Shown: positions 9,378 to 18,691, numbered from the stretch's first letter. The stretch is DNA of 64,000 nucleotides from Holophagae bacterium (GCA_030429565.1 JAUIFE010000021.1:87344-151343), one strand, 5' to 3'. Notes: generated by a model not told the origin, from the sequence alone. Translations and numbers: made by a program.

Positions 9378-10711
9378 TGACTGCCGAACTGCTGAACACC
9401 ATTCCGGAGTTCTCTGCGACCGGGGGGATCCGCTTGGCGCCCGGCCAAAGCACGATTCCCGTGACCCGCCGTTTGTTGAAAATCATCGACAGCTCGCCGG
9501 TGCAGCGCTTGCGGCGGATTCGCCAGCTTAGTTTGGCGGATCGCGTTTATCCCAGCGCAACCCATACTCGCTTTGCCCATGCGCTTGGTGTTTACGGCAA
9601 TATTCTGGCCTATTTGCGTCGTTTACATCGGTTTCCCGCCTTTGCCGATCAGTTTGGCGAGAAGGATTACCTGGCGATCATGCTTGCCGGCCTCTTACAC
9701 GATCTCGGCCACTACCCCTGTTCCCACCAGCTCGATCACCTCGACGAATTTCCCGCGCACGAGCTGCTCACCGTTGGCTTGTTAACCGGTGATTTGACCC
9801 TCGACGGGGAAAATCTTGCCGAAATGATTTGGCGCGAATTCGCCGTTGACCCCCACGATGTCGCCGCCTTATTGGGTCCGGCCGAGGCTTTGCCCGAACA
9901 TCTTAAATTACTCAAACAAATTATCGATTCGCCCCTGGACGCCGACAAATGCGATTACCTCATTCGCGACAGTTTCTTTTGCGGTATTGAGCAAGGTTCT
10001 GGCTTTGATCGCGAGCGCTTTATCGCCAATCTTGAGCCCAGTTACGAACGGCCCGTGCTCTGCATTCACGAGAAGGGTTTGGTCAGCGCGGAACGCTTTC
10101 AACTCTCGCGTTACTGGATGTACCGTTCCGTGTACTGGAGCCATACCGTGCGCTCTTTTATCACCATGCTCTCCAACGCTTGCCACTACTTGAAACCCGG
10201 CGCGATTGAGCCGAGCGATGCTTGGAACCGTCAACTGTTGGGTTACAACGACCACAATTTTCTAGAATGGTTGCTGGAGCGCGTGTCGCCGCCCGGCCGC
10301 GAACTCATCGACATGGCTTATCTCAGCCGGCGGCCCTACAAGCGTTTGTATACCGTGGCTTTTAATCATGAACCGCGCACCTACCACCGCCTTCAAGAAG
10401 AGAAAGTGCGCCGCCCGGTTAATCAGTGGTTTATTGAATGGGCTGCTCGTAAAGGGGTCCACCTTGAAGAGCACCACCTCATTTGGGATGTGCCGCCCAT
10501 CTATAAAACCAACTCTTGGGAATCCTTTCCCATCAAATTGGCGAGCGGCATCGAGCGGCCAATTCACCAGGAAAGTCCCGTTATTGAGGCCTTGGGTCCG
10601 GCTTTTCTCCAAGGTGTGCGGAAAATCCGCCTTTTCTGTCATCCGCGCCTGTCGCAACTCCTCGAAGCCCATCCCAAAGAGCGACCCCATCTGCAAGAGT
10701 TTTTGAAATAG
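9377..10711 (+). CDS. HD-domain phosphohydrolase (dNTPase/SAMHD1-like)
   Basis: The 444-residue protein carries an HD metal site: the N-terminal histidine in THTRFAHALG, the HD pair at H108-D109 (GLLHDLGH), and a distal aspartate in ADKCDYLIRD. This layout is typical of the dGTPase/SAMHD1/YwfO group, which removes triphosphate from deoxynucleotides. Substrate cannot be told from sequence. The ATG at 9377 overlaps the ispH stop, so it is translated with ispH. The cysteine desulfurase gene follows 37 bp after its stop. A nucleotide-pool role is inferred from the family; no kinship of pathway with its two neighbours is obvious. Confidence 0.88.
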   Translation: MTAELLNTIPEFSATGGIRLAPGQSTIPVTRRLLKIIDSSPVQRLRRIRQLSLADRVYPSATHTRFAHALGVYGNILAYLRRLHRFPAFADQFGEKDYLAIMLAGLLHDLGHYPCSHQLDHLDEFPAHELLTVGLLTGDLTLDGENLAEMIWREFAVDPHDVAALLGPAEALPEHLKLLKQIIDSPLDADKCDYLIRDSFFCGIEQGSGFDRERFIANLEPSYERPVLCIHEKGLVSAERFQLSRYWMYRSVYWSHTVRSFITMLSNACHYLKPGAIEPSDAWNRQLLGYNDHNFLEWLLERVSPPGRELIDMAYLSRRPYKRLYTVAFNHEPRTYHRLQEEKVRRPVNQWFIEWAARKGVHLEEHHLIWDVPPIYKTNSWESFPIKLASGIERPIHQESPVIEALGPAFLQGVRKIRLFCHPRLSQLLEAHPKERPHLQEFLK

Positions 10712-10748
10712 GCCGTGCCACGTGCCATGCCGAGATAAGGGAAAAACC

Positions 10749-11885
10749 GTGATTTATTTTGATAACAACGCCACCACCGCTGTGACGCCGGCCGTCTTCG
10801 ACGCCATGTTGCCGTTCTTAAAGGAACAATACGGCAACCCTAGTTCTATCCACCAGCTTGGTAACCAGGCGCGTGTTGCCGTTGAGCAAGCACGCGGCCG
10901 GGTCGCGAAGGCCATTGGCGCCCGATCTTCTGAAATTACCTTCTGCGCCTCCGGCACCGAGGCTGGGAATTTTGCCATTGCCGCCGCTTTGCAACAGGCC
11001 AAATTAGCGGGCAAGCTCAATGCCGACAGCAACATCGTCATTACCGCCATTGAACATCCGGCCGTTAAAGCCGCCGCCGCCTGGTTCGGCAAGCTTTACG
11101 ATGTCACCGTGCGTGTGGTGCCCATGCACTTCGACAACGGCGCTGTTTCTCCGGCCCCCTTTGCCGACGCTATTGACGCCAACACCTTGTTGGTCAGCGT
11201 CATGCTCGCCAACAACGAGTCCGGTTTGATTTTGCCGGTTGCCGAGATTGCCGCTCTCGCCAAATCCGTCGGCGCCCTGGTTTACTGCGATGGTGTGCAG
11301 GCACTTGGCAAGGTGCCCGTTGACGTTAAAAAGCTCGGGGTTGATATGTTTAGTTTGTCGGCGCACAAGTTTCATGGACCCAAGGGGATTGGCGCGCTTT
11401 TTTGCAAACGCGGGCTCAAGCTGCCCGCCATGTTGCACGGCGGTTCACAGGAGAGTGGGCGCCGCGCCGGTACCGAGAACACGCCGGGTATTGTCGGCAT
11501 GGGTGTTGCCGCCGAGCGTGCCGCCGCCTGTGATACCGTCGTCATTGCCGCTTTGCGCGATACCTTCGAACAGGGTTTGCGCGAGCGCTTGGGCGACAAA
11601 ATCCACGTCAATTTCGCCGATCTACCGCGCACGCCCAATATCAGTTCGGTCCAATTTAAAGGCGCCGACGGCAATCTTTTGCTGATCATGATGGACCAAC
11701 AGGGATTGTGTGCGTCAACGGGTTCCGCTTGTAGTTCGGGGTCGTTGTCGGTGAGCCCCGTTTTGTTGGCGATGGGTTTGCGCGAGGCCGAAGCCAAGGG
11801 CACCATTCGTTTCTCTCTCTCGCGTTTGACCACCCGCGACGAAGTTGATCGCGCCCTAGACGCCGTGGTCGCCGCGCTTAAATAG
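10749..11885 (+). CDS. Cysteine desulfurase, IscS/NifS-like
   Basis: This PLP enzyme takes sulfur from cysteine for Fe-S clusters and other thio-cofactors. The PLP lysine is K207 (SAHKFHGPKG) and the sulfur-carrying cysteine is C328 (STGSACSSG). The N-terminus (IYFDNNATT) is the family hallmark. The GTG at 10749 is preferred because it places this hallmark at residue 2 and follows AAGGG; the frame is open from 10722. The product is 378 residues. It ends the ispH/HD/desulfurase run; a link to the Fe-S enzyme IspH upstream is attractive but only positional. Whether it is IscS, NifS or a generalist cannot be decided, as no iscU-like gene is next to it. Confidence 0.93.
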   Translation: MIYFDNNATTAVTPAVFDAMLPFLKEQYGNPSSIHQLGNQARVAVEQARGRVAKAIGARSSEITFCASGTEAGNFAIAAALQQAKLAGKLNADSNIVITAIEHPAVKAAAAWFGKLYDVTVRVVPMHFDNGAVSPAPFADAIDANTLLVSVMLANNESGLILPVAEIAALAKSVGALVYCDGVQALGKVPVDVKKLGVDMFSLSAHKFHGPKGIGALFCKRGLKLPAMLHGGSQESGRRAGTENTPGIVGMGVAAERAAACDTVVIAALRDTFEQGLRERLGDKIHVNFADLPRTPNISSVQFKGADGNLLLIMMDQQGLCASTGSACSSGSLSVSPVLLAMGLREAEAKGTIRFSLSRLTTRDEVDRALDAVVAALK

Positions 11886-11890
11886 CAGGG

Positions 11891-11921
11891 TTGTGGCGGC
11901 CCATGGAGCGTGCCGCCACAA
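11891..11921. terminator. Hairpin between convergent genes
   Basis: A perfect 10-bp stem (TTGTGGCGGC / GCCGCCACAA, 11-base loop) lies between the ends of the desulfurase and prenyl synthase genes. It has no T-run, but its position between convergent genes supports a two-way terminator. Confidence 0.6.
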
Positions 11922-11937
11922 CGTCCCTTCGCAATTC

Positions 11938-12825
11938 TTAATGGTCGCGATGGCGCACGTAACGAACAATTTCTTCCAAGAACGACAACGGCCGTGAGAC
12001 CTTTTCAAGAGCGCTCAAGGCCTCTTCCAGCAAGGTGTCGGCGTAGTCGTGTGCTTCATCGGAACCCAGGACTTTAGGGAAGGTCGCTTTATCTTGGCCC
12101 GCATCTTTGCCCGAGGTTTTGCCCAAGGTGGTGCTGTCCGATTCTTCGTCGAGTAAGTCGTCGACCACTTGAAACAACAAACCGAGTTTTTCGGCGTAAG
12201 CCGTGAGTGCGTCTAGATCATTTTGTTCCACGTCGGCGAGATGGGCACCCAAGCGCACACAAAAGCGCAGCAATGCACCGGTTTTGCGTTGGTGCAACAA
12301 TTCCAGTTGCGCTTGCGACGTTTCCTGGCCGGTCTGGGCTAAGTCCATCACTTGGCCGGCGACCATGCCGCGTTTGCCGATTGCCTCGCAAAATTCCACC
12401 ATGACTTGGTTGCGTTTGGCCGCGCTCAGCGTTTCGTGCGGCGCCCCGGCCAGCAACAAAAAGGCTTCGCTGTGCAGCGCATCGCCCGCGAGGATTGCAT
12501 TTGCCTCGCCAAAGATGATGTGGTTGGTGGGTTTGCCGCGGCGCATGTCGTCGTTGTCCATGCAGGGCAAGTCGTCGTGAATTAACGAGTAGGTGTGCAG
12601 GAACTCGGAGGCCAGCGCAAACGGGATCGCCGCCTCGGGGTCCTTGCCAAACTCAGCCACGACCACCATGGTCAGCAGTGGGCGCAGGCGTTTGCCACCC
12701 GCCAGGAGTGTGTACTCCATGGCGCGGTCGAGCGGGTTGCAGCTCATGTCTTTGTTGGCAAAGTAGCGCACCAGTTCGGTGTCGACGCGGTCGATCCAGT
12801 GTTGAAGCTGTTCGTTTTCAATCAT
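11938..12825 (-). CDS. ispA: Polyprenyl diphosphate synthase, farnesyl-diphosphate synthase-like
   Basis: The enzyme condenses IPP with allylic diphosphates to make farnesyl (or geranylgeranyl) diphosphate. The first aspartate-rich motif is at residues 84-93 (DDLPCMDNDD), the second is DDLLDEESD near 225, and GGKRLRP near residue 43 binds diphosphate. Two residues sit between the aspartates of the first motif in the short-chain bacterial style. The ATG at 12825 has GAGG 9 bases upstream; a TTG at 12840 is less likely. The product has 295 residues, normal for IspA. It follows xseB on the same strand with a 30-bp gap; xseA-xseB-ispA is a common bacterial gene order. Confidence 0.93.
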   Translation of the reverse strand: MIENEQLQHWIDRVDTELVRYFANKDMSCNPLDRAMEYTLLAGGKRLRPLLTMVVVAEFGKDPEAAIPFALASEFLHTYSLIHDDLPCMDNDDMRRGKPTNHIIFGEANAILAGDALHSEAFLLLAGAPHETLSAAKRNQVMVEFCEAIGKRGMVAGQVMDLAQTGQETSQAQLELLHQRKTGALLRFCVRLGAHLADVEQNDLDALTAYAEKLGLLFQVVDDLLDEESDSTTLGKTSGKDAGQDKATFPKVLGSDEAHDYADTLLEEALSALEKVSRPLSFLEEIVRYVRHRDH

Positions 12826-12855
12826 TACCTGTGTCCTCAAATTTGCGCGGCTAGC

Positions 12856-13107
12856 TTAGCCTTCGTTTTGGGTCTCGAAGGGTTCGGTTTCCATGACATC
12901 GCGGCCCGCCGCCGTCAAAATCTCAATCCGTTCTTGGGCCTGTTCCAGGGTTTTGTGGAGCGAGGCACTTAACTTAATGCCTTCTTCGTAATAACGTATC
13001 GCTTCTTCCAGCGGAACCTCGGCTGAGTCGAGTTGTGCCACAATCCGTTCTAGATGGGCCAGGCGTTCCTCAAATCCGGGTTGTTTGTCGTCTGTTTGTT
13101 GTTCCAT
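12856..13107 (-). CDS. xseB: Exodeoxyribonuclease VII small subunit
   Basis: This 83-residue protein matches XseB: a helical hairpin with the conserved core FEERLAHLERIVAQLDSAEV, then PLEEAIRYYEEGIKL. Exonuclease VII degrades single-stranded DNA from both ends; several small subunits wrap around one XseA. It lies directly after xseA (86-bp gap) and before ispA. The ATG at 13107 is the only sensible start. The acidic C-terminal tail is normal for the family. Confidence 0.95.
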   Translation of the reverse strand: MEQQTDDKQPGFEERLAHLERIVAQLDSAEVPLEEAIRYYEEGIKLSASLHKTLEQAQERIEILTAAGRDVMETEPFETQNEG

Positions 13108-13193
13108 TACGTCTCCCCACCGCCGTCGTGCGACGGCGCCTTATCTTTGCATATCCGCGTCGGCCGGCCAAGCCTCTCGCCGCACCGTTCCGA

Positions 13194-14606
13194 TTAAAAC
13201 AGTTCTTCCTGAACTTCCTCGCGCGGTTTCTCAATCACGCGCGCCGTCAATTCGCCTTCGCCGAGGCGCACCGACACCACCGATCCCACTTTCACGCCGG
13301 TGGCGCGGCGCACGACCCGCTGTTGGTCGTCAAACACAACCGCGTAACCGCGGCCCAGGATTTTGAGCGGGGAGAGGTCGCTGAGTCGCGCCGCGACCGC
13401 TGCAAAGCGCTGTTGCGCGCGTTCCAGGTGCAGACCGCTGCGTTGAGCCAGACTCCTGTCTGCTTGTTGCAGGCGTTGTTGCAGCAAAGCCAAACGATCT
13501 TGTAAACGCTGGATTTGCAAGCGTTCGTCGGCACGGGCCAGGCGTCGTTCGCCCGCATAAAGCCGTTGGGTGATACTGTTTTTGAGGCGGTACTCGGCGT
13601 CGCCGACCTTACGACCCGCCTCGTTGATGCGCGACCGCACCCGCACAAAGATCGGGTTTGATTCGGAAATGGTGATGCGCATTTTGTAGCTGAGCAGGCG
13701 TTGCTGCATCAGGCGACCCATGCGTTGCACCAGTGAATCCAGCGTTTTGCGGTACTCGTTTTTGGTTTGTACGACCAGCTCGGCCGCGTTTGACGGCGTT
13801 GCCGCGCGCACGTCGGCCACAAAATCCGCAATCGTGAAATCGACCTCGTGACCCACGGCCGAGACAATCGGGGTTTTGGCCGCGTAAATGGCGCGCGCCA
13901 ATACTTCTTCGTTAAAGGCCCACAAGTCCTCTTCGGAACCGCCGCCGCGTCCGACGATGATCACATCACATGCGCCCCGTTCATCCAGAAACTGGACGCC
14001 CTCGGCAATTTCCGCCGCCGCGCCTTGCCCTTGAACTCGGGCCGGGTAAATCAAGACGTGTAAGCCGCCGTGGCGCGCGTTGAGCACGCGTAACATGTCG
14101 CGTACGGCCGCGCCCGTTGGGGAAGTGACGATGCCGATTTTGGTCGGCAGTAGGGGCAAGGGTTTTTTGTGGTCGGGCTCGAACAATCCCTCAGCGCGAA
14201 GCTGGATTTTTAAGCGCTCGAATTCAGCGCGCAGCTTGCCGAGTCCCATCTCTTCAATGCGGTCCACAATGAGATTGTACTCACCGCGCGGTGGGTACAC
14301 GCCCAGCGTGCCGCTCACCAGCACCTGCATGCCGTCGCGCGGCCGGAAGCTCACCCGTTGCGCCGCCGAACGCCACATATTGGCGCGAATTTGCGATTTG
14401 TCGTCTTTAAGGCTGAAATACCAGTGGCCCGAGCTTGCCGCTTTGAAATTGGAAATCTCGCCGCACAACCAAATGCGCGGCACCGATTCAATGCGATCAC
14501 GAATGAGTTGGGTAATTTGTGAGACGGATAGTGGATGTTGTTTGTTGGCGCCGTTGCTGGTTGCTGCTGCGTACATGAACACTCGATTTGGGGCGGATTT
14601 GGTCAC
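13194..14606 (-). CDS. xseA: Exodeoxyribonuclease VII large subunit
   Basis: XseA is the catalytic subunit of exonuclease VII. Residues about 24-120 form the OB-fold ssDNA-binding domain (LSVSQITQLIRD, WLCGEISNFKAASSGHWYFS). The middle part contains the catalytic core (IGIVTSPTGAAVRDML, VIIVGRGGGSEEDLWAFN, PIVSAVGHEVDFTIADFVAD), followed by a long coiled coil (about 285-400) that carries XseB, and a small C-terminal beta domain (LGRGYAVV). The frame opens with a GTG at 14606 and an ATG at 14576; neither has a strong ribosome site. About 470 residues is near the family norm. Confidence 0.95.
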   Translation of the reverse strand: MTKSAPNRVFMYAAATSNGANKQHPLSVSQITQLIRDRIESVPRIWLCGEISNFKAASSGHWYFSLKDDKSQIRANMWRSAAQRVSFRPRDGMQVLVSGTLGVYPPRGEYNLIVDRIEEMGLGKLRAEFERLKIQLRAEGLFEPDHKKPLPLLPTKIGIVTSPTGAAVRDMLRVLNARHGGLHVLIYPARVQGQGAAAEIAEGVQFLDERGACDVIIVGRGGGSEEDLWAFNEEVLARAIYAAKTPIVSAVGHEVDFTIADFVADVRAATPSNAAELVVQTKNEYRKTLDSLVQRMGRLMQQRLLSYKMRITISESNPIFVRVRSRINEAGRKVGDAEYRLKNSITQRLYAGERRLARADERLQIQRLQDRLALLQQRLQQADRSLAQRSGLHLERAQQRFAAVAARLSDLSPLKILGRGYAVVFDDQQRVVRRATGVKVGSVVSVRLGEGELTARVIEKPREEVQEELF

Positions 14607-14692
14607 GCCCGGTCGGCGTGTGCCTGATGTTTAACACACTCGCTTCGCTTTGGCCAAACGATCCCGGCCGCCAATGGCGCCACCGCTAAAAA

Positions 14693-14724
14693 AAGGCCGC
14701 TGTGAGCGGGCCCACAACGGCCTT
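14693..14724 (-). terminator. Intrinsic terminator on the minus strand with no gene upstream
   Basis: A stem formed by AAGGCCG and CGGCCTT with extra TGTG/CACA pairing sits here. On the minus strand it is followed by a run of seven T. This is a textbook terminator, yet it lies upstream of xseA and no open frame feeds it from the right. Confidence 0.7.
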
Positions 14725-15353
14725 AAAATCGCGCACGAGGATTATTGCTGAGCGCGTTGCCGCATTTTCCGGTCGCTCCCAGGCGCCCTGGCGGTTTCGC
14801 CGGTTCGCTTGGGATCTGGGAAATGAGGTCAATCCATCCCGACCGCGCTCGCCGTGGCTCTCGGCATGTTGCGTGGGTCGGCAGGATCGCGTCCCTAACC
14901 TGACACGACGCCACCAAAGGGGCTTTGAGTGGTCGCCAAAAAGAAGTGCCGGACGCAACAGGACGCTGTTATTACTTAATCCGAAAAAACGCCGTGTTTT
15001 GGATCAGCGCTTACCCCCACGTTTGGGAGAAGCAATAGGTTTTGTATCGGGTGCCCCTTTTAACGCGGGTGTTTTGCTTAATTTTCGTCCCCGATCAACC
15101 CACGCCCAATTGGTTCTTGCCGTTCCTTTGAATCAACGGTAAGGTGCAAGGGTCACTCGTTTTCCAGATGCCATGTTCGTCCCATACGCGCTGCCTGTTC
15201 AGACCTCTAAAGTAACCGATGAGAATGGTTTAAGATCATTGATTGGTGGCTTGCGTCCCGGTGCGCGCGCTGGGTGGCCTTGTCTTTCGGTCTGTCCTGT
15301 TTCCCCTTGAAAGCCCTCTTTGACTGTACCCCGTTGTCTTGTGAGGTTTGGTT
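14725..15353. other. Gene-free spacer, possible minus-strand RNA gene
   Basis: No protein-coding pattern is convincing. Read on the minus strand, bases about 15000 to 14725 are GC-rich and contain several short stems (CCAGG/CCTGG around 14780, GGCG/CGCC just right of it, and CCGACC/GGTCGG around 14840-14890), ending in the terminator at 14693. This is what a structured small RNA would look like, but I cannot match it to 6S, RNase P, tmRNA or SRP RNA. Confidence 0.35.
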
Positions 15354-16532
15354 ATGGTTGATGCTGTTGCCGTGTTGCCCAATCGCCGTGCTGATATCCT
15401 GCGACACTACCGCCATCCTTGGGTTTTTTCCCAAGGGGTGATCAACAAGAAGGAATTGGGCGAGCCCCATATTGTTCGTGTCGCTTCCGAGAAGGACGAA
15501 CATTTGGGTTGGGCTTTTTACCACCCCGCCAATGCTATTTGTTTGCGCATGGTCTCCTTTGGCCGCGATCCGATGACGGAAGAGGCCTGGCGTGACCGCA
15601 TTCGCGCCACTCTCGCCATGCGCCGTGCCTTGCTCGGCGAGCGCGTCGAAGGTTTTCGTTTGATTCACGGTGAAAACGATATGTTTCCCGGTCTCAAAGT
15701 CGATCTCTACCGCGACCTCTTGGTCGTGCAAATTATGTCGACCGGCATGGAGCGCATGCGTGCCGAAATGGCTGCTTGGCTTGCCGATATTTGCGGCGCG
15801 CGTGCCGTTTACGAGCGCTCGGAAGGCCACGCTCGCAAGCAAGAAGGCCTGTCGCCGCGCCAAGGTTTCTTGCTCGGTGAATACGACTTTCCCGCCGCCT
15901 TCCGTGAGTACGATCTCGAGTTCACCGTCGATCCCACCACCGAACATAAAACCGCTTTTTACCTCGATCATCGCAATCAACGCGATTGGTTGCGGGCCCG
16001 CAGCCGCGACAAACGCGTCTTGGACGTCTGCAGCTTTACCGGCGGCTTTTCTCTCGCCGCGCTGCAAGGTGGCGCCGCCGCCGTTCACGCTGTCGATCTC
16101 TCGCAAACTTATCTCGACGTTCTTTCCCGGCACCTGCAACGCAATCAACTCGACGCCGCTCGCTTGCAAAGTACCTGTGCCGACATGTTCGAGTTGCTAA
16201 AACAAAAGCCCGACCAGCTTTACGACATCGTTGTGCTCGACATGCCCTCTTTGGCGCGCTCCGCCCGTGCCAAACCCTCCGCCCTGCGCACCTATCGCAA
16301 ATTGCACCAGTTGGTTTGCGCTTGGCTGCGGCCCGGTGGCATCTTGTTGACCTTTTCCTGTTCCAAAGTCGTTGATCGCAGTGACTTTCGCCAAAGCATT
16401 TTCCTGGGATTACGCGATTGCAACCGCGAAGGATTGCTGATAGAGACCTTCGATTCTGGTGCGGATCATCCCATTCACCTCCAGTTTCCCGAGGGTGAGT
16501 ACCTTAAGGGTTACGCCATCTACTTAAAGTAA
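15354..16532 (+). CDS. PUA-domain class I SAM-dependent methyltransferase, RlmI-like
   Basis: The 392-residue protein has an N-terminal PUA-like domain (HPWVFSQGVINK, residues about 17-28 onward) and a Rossmann methyltransferase with the SAM motif VLDVCSFTGGF at about 222-232. The family (RlmI/YccW) makes m5C in 23S rRNA. Motif IV, normally DPP, here reads DMPS at 296-299, and the cysteine motif near the end is FSCS. The DPP change makes the exact reaction less certain. The ATG at 15354 has GTGAGG 7 bases upstream; a TTG at 15348 is less likely. It is followed 114 bp later by queA, also an RNA-modification gene, which suits an RNA-processing neighbourhood. Confidence 0.88.
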   Translation: MVDAVAVLPNRRADILRHYRHPWVFSQGVINKKELGEPHIVRVASEKDEHLGWAFYHPANAICLRMVSFGRDPMTEEAWRDRIRATLAMRRALLGERVEGFRLIHGENDMFPGLKVDLYRDLLVVQIMSTGMERMRAEMAAWLADICGARAVYERSEGHARKQEGLSPRQGFLLGEYDFPAAFREYDLEFTVDPTTEHKTAFYLDHRNQRDWLRARSRDKRVLDVCSFTGGFSLAALQGGAAAVHAVDLSQTYLDVLSRHLQRNQLDAARLQSTCADMFELLKQKPDQLYDIVVLDMPSLARSARAKPSALRTYRKLHQLVCAWLRPGGILLTFSCSKVVDRSDFRQSIFLGLRDCNREGLLIETFDSGADHPIHLQFPEGEYLKGYAIYLK

Positions 16533-16646
16533 CCCATCGCCTTTTTTCGCCGGCTTCCTGTTTCGACCGCTGCTCTGTTCCGGTTGCATCGCCGCGCATT
16601 CCTTGGCAAAATCGTCACTTTGGCCGCGCCGGCCTTGGGATGCTGC

Positions 16647-17714
16647 ATGGAAACCTACCGCCTCGAAGATTACACGTTTGACCTACCTCCGGACCGGATT
16701 GCGCAAACACCCGCCGCCGCCCGTGACGAAAGCGCACTGCTTGTTGCCGCTCGCGAAGGCGCCCTTTGTCATACCCGTTTCCGCGCCGTCACCGATTACT
16801 TTCGCGCCGGTGACGTATTGGTACTCAACCAAACGCGCGTCATGAACGCCCGTTGCTTCGGTTACAAAGATACCGGTACCAAGATTGAAATTTTTGTGTT
16901 GGGTATGCCTGTTGATCCCGCCGTTACCTGGGTGCTCGCCAAGCCTTCCAAGCGTTTAAAGGTTGGCGTGAAACTGCATTTTCGCCAGGCCGATGTCCAT
17001 GCCGAAATCGTTGAGAAGGGTGAGCTTGGCAAATGGGCTTTGGCTTTTCCTTCGTTCGACGCACTCCATGCCGTCATGGCCCAAGACGGCGAATTGCCGT
17101 TACCGCCCTACATCAAACGCGAGGCCGGACCCGGTCAAGACGATTACGACCGGTACCAAACCGTTTTTGCGCGCGAGACCGGTGCCGTTGCCGCGCCCAC
17201 CGCCGGTTTGCATTTTACCGATGCTTTGCTCGACACCTTGCAGCAGGCCGGTGTCACCGTGCTTAAGGTGACCCACCATGTCGGCATTGGCACCTTTAAG
17301 CCGCTCATTGCCGCCGACGTGCGCGATCACTTGATGGAAGGCGAGCAGTACACCATCGATGCCGCCACCGCCGACAGCCTTAATGCCGCCAAGCAGGAAA
17401 ACCGTCGTATCATCGCCGTTGGCACCACTTCGACCCGTTGCTTGGAAGCCAACATGCAGCAGTTCGGTCGCTTTACCGCCGGCACCAATGTCACCGACCT
17501 CTACATCTATCCTGGCTACACCTTTTTGGCGATTGACGGTCTGATTACCAATTTCCACTTACCCGGATCCTCATTGATCCTGTTGGTTTCGGCACTCATG
17601 GGCCGCGACCGCATTATGACCATTTACCGCGAAGCACTTGCACGCGATTACCGTTTTTATTCCTACGGCGACGCCATGCTGTTGCTGCCAGGCGAAGGAG
17701 CTTTGCCCTCATGA
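16647..17714 (+). CDS. queA: S-adenosylmethionine:tRNA ribosyltransferase-isomerase
   Basis: QueA transfers the ribosyl part of SAM to preQ1 in tRNA to make epoxyqueuosine. Family landmarks are present: the N-terminal YDLP-like stretch FDLPPDRIAQTP, VLNQTRVMNAR, ETGAVAAPTAGLHFT, HHVGIGTFKP and LITNFHLPGSSL. I choose the ATG at 16647 (355 residues) because the family begins at YRLEDYTFDLP; the frame is open from 16584 and the ribosome site is weak. Its stop overlaps the start of the secreted cyclophilin gene (17711), so the pair is co-translated. No other queuosine gene is in the window. Confidence 0.96.
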   Translation: METYRLEDYTFDLPPDRIAQTPAAARDESALLVAAREGALCHTRFRAVTDYFRAGDVLVLNQTRVMNARCFGYKDTGTKIEIFVLGMPVDPAVTWVLAKPSKRLKVGVKLHFRQADVHAEIVEKGELGKWALAFPSFDALHAVMAQDGELPLPPYIKREAGPGQDDYDRYQTVFARETGAVAAPTAGLHFTDALLDTLQQAGVTVLKVTHHVGIGTFKPLIAADVRDHLMEGEQYTIDAATADSLNAAKQENRRIIAVGTTSTRCLEANMQQFGRFTAGTNVTDLYIYPGYTFLAIDGLITNFHLPGSSLILLVSALMGRDRIMTIYREALARDYRFYSYGDAMLLLPGEGALPS

Positions 17715-18673
17715 TGACTCAACGTTTTTCTTCTCGTGGCCCGCGTTTGCTGTGCCTCGCTTTGACTGCAGCGTTCATCGCGGCCGTTTTTCCCGCGCAG
17801 GCCGCCGACATTCCCCAGTACTTTGTGAAACTGATCCAACCGCGTACCTTGTTCGCGCAAAACGAGCCCATCCCCTTTATTTTGCGCGTTGGGAACCAGT
17901 CCGAGCGCAACATGCGCACCAAAAAGATTCCCGATGTGCTCGGCGCGATTGTCGTGAAAAGTGGCGATAAACGCCTCAAGCTCGATCCCAAGTTCAAGAC
18001 CAAAGACTTGTTTCGACGTTTGAGCGTGCTTGAAATGGGGGCCCACAAAGACTTTCGCCTCAACCTCAAGCGCCTTTTTCCCGAGATGGCCCAAGGCGGC
18101 GTTTTCTCCATTGGCTACCAAGACGATATTTACGAACTGCAAATGGAGAACATCCGTATTGCCAAGGTTGACCTGCCCCCGCTTGACGCTCATTTCGTGG
18201 TGAAAACTTCCATGGGCGACATCACCATCAAGCTTCACGAAGATCAAACACCGCGTCACGCGCGCAACTTCGCCGTATTGTCCGCCATTGAATTTTACAA
18301 AGACATGGTGGTCCACCGTGTCGATAAAGGTTTTGTTTTGCAAACCGGTGATCCTCTCGGCGACGGTTCCGGCGGCAGCGGTTACAACCTCATGCTGGAG
18401 AACACGCCCCTGTTGAAGCACAAAAAGTACGCTGTCGGCGCCGCCCGTGCCAACGATCGCGATTCGGCGAACTCCCAGTTTTATATTTGTTTAGAGGATT
18501 CTCCCGGCTTGGATAACGACTACACCGTATTCGGTGAAGTTGTTGCCGGCTTTGAGGTTGTTGATCGCATTGGCCAAGTTCGTACCACCGGCCGTGAGGG
18601 CAAACCCGCCAACCGCCCGCTTGATGAGATTGCCCTCTACAAAGTGGAAATTGTGCCGCAAGGCAAAAACTAA
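17711..18673 (+). CDS. Secreted cyclophilin-type peptidyl-prolyl isomerase
   Basis: The 320-residue protein starts with a signal peptide (about 1-32, cleavage near AQAA). Residues about 33-155 are an extra beta-rich domain with no family I recognise. The C-terminal part (about 160-318) is a cyclophilin: TSMGDITIKLHEDQTP, FAVLSAIEFYKDMVVHRV, GFVLQTGDPLGDGSGG, and NSQFYICLED. It would catalyse proline isomerisation during folding in the periplasm. It overlaps queA by four bases (17711-17714). The active arginine (HRV) and the QTGDP motif are intact, so the enzyme is probably active. Confidence 0.9.
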   Translation: MMTQRFSSRGPRLLCLALTAAFIAAVFPAQAADIPQYFVKLIQPRTLFAQNEPIPFILRVGNQSERNMRTKKIPDVLGAIVVKSGDKRLKLDPKFKTKDLFRRLSVLEMGAHKDFRLNLKRLFPEMAQGGVFSIGYQDDIYELQMENIRIAKVDLPPLDAHFVVKTSMGDITIKLHEDQTPRHARNFAVLSAIEFYKDMVVHRVDKGFVLQTGDPLGDGSGGSGYNLMLENTPLLKHKKYAVGAARANDRDSANSQFYICLEDSPGLDNDYTVFGEVVAGFEVVDRIGQVRTTGREGKPANRPLDEIALYKVEIVPQGKN

Positions 18674-18691
18674 TCCGTTTCGGAGCCCGAC

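Noticed and set aside
15207..16169. A 320-codon minus-strand open frame opposite the RlmI-like gene
   Set aside because: The plus-strand gene has clear methyltransferase motifs; the antisense frame has none.
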